Origin: an uncultured Bacteroidales bacterium
GTDB lineage: Bacteria > Bacteroidota > Bacteroidia > Bacteroidales > Paludibacteraceae
Direction of reading: 5' to 3'
Assembly (NCBI GenBank): GCA_945787425.1
Contig: CALZHO010000004.1
Location: 1-17,025 of the forward strand
Length of the DNA: 17,025 nucleotides
Shown in pieces: positions 14,809-17,025 of this stretch (positions are counted from its first letter, which is position 1; each line of letters begins with the position of its first letter). The notes under the pieces are model-generated. The model was not told where the DNA came from. It did not search any database and saw nothing but the letters and a program-made list of their open reading frames with translations. The translations under genes were made by a program, and so were the position numbers.

Positions 14809-17025
14809 TGACCCCTACAGGACACTACATAGACATCCGCGGCGAACGCTTCTACTGCATTGAGAACTACGATTACATGCAGCCATTCTTCATATCGCTG
14901 GCCAGCGATACCGACCTTTGGATGTACATCTCATCCACAGGCGGACTCACATGCGGTCGCCGCAACCCCGAACAGGTGCTCTTCCCTTACTACACCGATG
15001 ATAAGATCACCGAGAACTACGAGCAGACTGGTCCTAAGACTATCCTCCGCGTACAAACGGCACAAGGCACCCGTCTCTGGGAACCCTTCTCATCGCGTCA
15101 GATGGGCACCTACCATATCATTCGCTCCATTGCCAAGTCGGTAACGGGCAACCGCCTGCTCTTCCGCGAGGAGAATGTAGATTTAGGACTTATCTTCTCC
15201 TACGAGTGGGCACCTGCTACCCATCTCGGATGGGTGCGCACAGCGCATCTCTCCAACGAGACCGATGCCCCTATCACCGTCGAGGTATTAGATGGCTTGC
15301 AGAATGTCATGCCTTCGGGAGTAGAGCGTATCACGCAAAACACCTTCTCCACGCTGGTCGATGGCTACAAGCGTACCGAACATGTAGGCAATGGTATGGT
15401 ACTCTTCCGCATGGAGGCTATCCTTGTGGACCGTGCCGAACCCAGCGAATCCCTTCGCTGCAACTCCGTTTATACATTATTCCCGCCTTTAGCCTCTAAC
15501 CTTTCGCCTTTAACCTATCTCACCTCCTCTGCCCAACTCGACACGTTCCGTCGTGGTGGCACTATCCAACCCGAAGCAGAGTCCAAAGGTGTCCGCGGAG
15601 CCATCTTCGCCCATTTCACTGCTACCATCCCTGTTAAAGACATGTCCCAGCCTTTAACCTCTAACCTTTCACCTTTAACCTCTGAACTTCAGTGGCACTT
15701 CATCTGCGACGTCATGCAAGACGCTGTTTCCGTTCGCCGCAGCATGGCGTTCATGCAGCAACCCGATGCAGTAGCGCAGTTGCAGTCAGCCCTGCAAACC
15801 ACTACCGCCAACCTGCGCCAAATAGTGGCGCAGAACGATGGTGTACAGTCCACGGCGGATGAGGCCAATGATGCACGCCACTTTGCCAACACGCTCTTCA
15901 ACACCATGCGCGGTGGCTTCTATTGCGACAATTATCAGATATCTGGTCCCGCTTTCGCAGCACATGTCGCCCTCTTCAACCGCGCTTTGGCGGACAAACA
16001 CCATACTTTCCTCAGCGACCTGCCTGATTCAATCTCCTATGCAGAACTCGACCAAGCCGTACAGGAGCGCCAGGACCACCAACTCCATCGCCTCTTCATG
16101 GAGTACTTGCCACTCACATTCTCGCGCCGTCATGGCGACCCAAGTCGTCCATGGAACCTCTTTGATATCCGCGTGAAGGATGAGCAAGACCGCCATATCA
16201 TCTCCTACCAAGGCAACTGGCGCGACATCTTCCAGAACTGGGAAGCCCTATCGCTCTCCTATCCTGATTATGTGAATAGCATCATCGCCAAGTTCCTCAA
16301 CGCAACCACAGCCGATGGCTATAATCCATACAAAGTAACCTCCGAAGGCATTGATTGGGAGGTCATTGAACCCGAGAACCCATGGTCGAACATCGGCTAT
16401 TGGGGCGACCACCAGATCATCTATCTCTGTCGCCTACTCGAACTCAGCTACAAGCACAACCCACAGGCGTTGCGTGATATGTTGGGCATGCGCGAGTTTG
16501 CTTTTGCGGCGGTGCCTTATCGCTTCCGCTCCTATGCGGACATCGTACGCGATCCTAAGAACACCATCACGTTCGACCAAGCAGCCCACGACCATATCTT
16601 CTCGCAGCTATCCACCTACGGACAAGATGCTCGCCTCGTGATGGGTACTGACAACCAACCACTCTTGGTTACTTTCACCGAGAAACTGCTCATCACACTG
16701 CTCACCAAACTCAGCAATTTCATTCCCGAGGCAGGTATATGGATGAACACCCTGCGCCCTGAGTGGAACGATGCCAATAATGCGTTGGTGGGCAATGGCG
16801 CCTCTATGGTCACGCTCTACTACATGCGCCGCTTCGTGGCTTTCCTCATCGACCTATATCAGTCAGAGGAAACCACCTACGCCCTCTCGGAGGAGGTCGT
16901 ACTCTTCTTGCGCAATATACTGACCGCTATGGTCAATCACTTGCCAGAGCAAGCCGACCAACCAATCTCCTTCACCGACCACACCCGCCGCACCTTCACC
17001 GACCAAGTGGGGCGCGCAGGCGAGG
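14808..17025 (+). CDS. Beta-1,3-oligoglucan phosphorylase, GH149-like (partial, continues past the window)
   Basis: An open frame of 739 codons runs from ATG 14808 to the window end without a stop. It has no signal peptide, so it is cytoplasmic. The N-terminal beta-sandwich region (FISLASDTDLWMYISSTGGLTCGRRNPEQ) leads to a catalytic (alpha/alpha)6-barrel region with GNWRDIFQNWEAL (469-481) and PEWNDANNALVGNG (651-664). These correspond to the W-x-D-x-x-Q and WND motifs of GH94-type phosphorylases, and Asp655 of EWND is the best catalytic-acid candidate by analogy. GH149 proteins are around 1,100-1,200 residues long, so roughly one third is missing. GH149 genes are known from Bacteroidetes glycan loci; GH161 is the main alternative. 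Two heptamer-repeat inserts lie in frame at residues 227-237 and 282-292. The expected reaction is beta-1,3-oligoglucan plus phosphate to glucose 1-phosphate and a shorter chain. Confidence 0.78.
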   Translation, partial: MTPTGHYIDIRGERFYCIENYDYMQPFFISLASDTDLWMYISSTGGLTCGRRNPEQVLFPYYTDDKITENYEQTGPKTILRVQTAQGTRLWEPFSSRQMGTYHIIRSIAKSVTGNRLLFREENVDLGLIFSYEWAPATHLGWVRTAHLSNETDAPITVEVLDGLQNVMPSGVERITQNTFSTLVDGYKRTEHVGNGMVLFRMEAILVDRAEPSESLRCNSVYTLFPPLASNLSPLTYLTSSAQLDTFRRGGTIQPEAESKGVRGAIFAHFTATIPVKDMSQPLTSNLSPLTSELQWHFICDVMQDAVSVRRSMAFMQQPDAVAQLQSALQTTTANLRQIVAQNDGVQSTADEANDARHFANTLFNTMRGGFYCDNYQISGPAFAAHVALFNRALADKHHTFLSDLPDSISYAELDQAVQERQDHQLHRLFMEYLPLTFSRRHGDPSRPWNLFDIRVKDEQDRHIISYQGNWRDIFQNWEALSLSYPDYVNSIIAKFLNATTADGYNPYKVTSEGIDWEVIEPENPWSNIGYWGDHQIIYLCRLLELSYKHNPQALRDMLGMREFAFAAVPYRFRSYADIVRDPKNTITFDQAAHDHIFSQLSTYGQDARLVMGTDNQPLLVTFTEKLLITLLTKLSNFIPEAGIWMNTLRPEWNDANNALVGNGASMVTLYYMRRFVAFLIDLYQSEETTYALSEEVVLFLRNILTAMVNHLPEQADQPISFTDHTRRTFTDQVGRAGE
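15486..15516. repeat. Heptamer repeat, copy B, in frame in the phosphorylase gene
   Basis: Four CCTYTMR-type heptamers plus CCT run from 15486 to 15516. The tract begins exactly on a codon (residue 227) and encodes PLASNLSPLT. It differs from copy C at only two of 31 positions, both A to G at the last base of a unit. It sits between two predicted beta-strand segments (CNSVYTLF and QLDTFRRGG), probably in a surface loop. Confidence 0.85.
15651..15681. repeat. Heptamer repeat, copy C, in frame in the phosphorylase gene
   Basis: Four heptamers plus CCT run from 15651 to 15681, followed by a weaker partial unit. It begins on a codon (residue 282) in the same phase as copy B and encodes PLTSNLSPLT. 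It lies between a beta-strand (AIFAHFTATIPV) and LQWHFICDVMQDA. The unit whose final TAA would be an in-frame stop reads TCA here and TCG in copy B. Confidence 0.85.

Noticed and set aside
14774..15681. CCTTTAA-type heptamers as a CRISPR array or telomere sequence
   Set aside because: There are no regular unique spacers between units, the tracts are short, and two lie inside an intact coding frame. A dispersed low-complexity repeat explains them better.
14808..17025. Phosphorylase gene as a frameshifted pseudogene
   Set aside because: The frame stays open for 739 codons from a plausible start, with conserved motifs in register before and after both repeat inserts. The absence of a stop is due to the window edge.

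Overview
The window looks like chromosomal DNA from a member of the Bacteroidales. The evidence is a SusC/SusD pair, several lipoproteins with short Bacteroidetes-type signal peptides, two promoters of the TTTG/TTG - about 20 bases - TAnnTTTG type, and mostly weak or absent Shine-Dalgarno sites. I see no rRNA, tRNA, CRISPR array, transposase or integrase.

Left part (1-3316, minus strand): three housekeeping genes read leftward, probably as one transcript. They are a PBP4-type D-Ala-D-Ala carboxypeptidase (dacB), a biotin-protein ligase (birA, overlapping dacB by 23 bases) and dTDP-glucose 4,6-dehydratase (rfbB). A 448-base divergent intergenic region (3317-3764) holds the promoters of both directions, a perfect 9-bp inverted repeat on the dacB -33 element and a tandem 11-bp repeat.

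Right part (3765-17025, plus strand): a polysaccharide utilization locus whose enzymes all point to beta-1,3-glucan (laminarin-like). In order: SusC-like TonB-dependent transporter, SusD-like lipoprotein, a small surface lipoprotein with an acidic Pro/Gly-rich tether, a strong hairpin, a GH128-CBM6 lipoprotein, a secreted CBM-GH16 protein with a C-terminal sorting-like tail, a GH16 lipoprotein, a GPH-family cation symporter, and a large phosphorylase most like GH149 (beta-1,3-oligoglucan phosphorylase), cut by the window end. The inferred route is surface cleavage by GH16 and GH128, SusCD uptake, inner-membrane transport by the symporter, and cytoplasmic phosphorolysis to glucose 1-phosphate. 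No regulator, GH3 or GH17 gene is visible.

The most unusual signals are at the right end. A degenerate 7-base repeat (CCTYTMA) makes up the whole junction between the symporter and phosphorylase genes, including the stop codon and the A of the start codon. It recurs twice inside the phosphorylase gene, in frame and in identical phase, encoding PLxSNLSPLT inserts. Base composition and codon use also change abruptly inside the first GH16 gene at the CBM/GH16 boundary. The two GH16 units, with their 3' junctions, look like an old tandem duplication.
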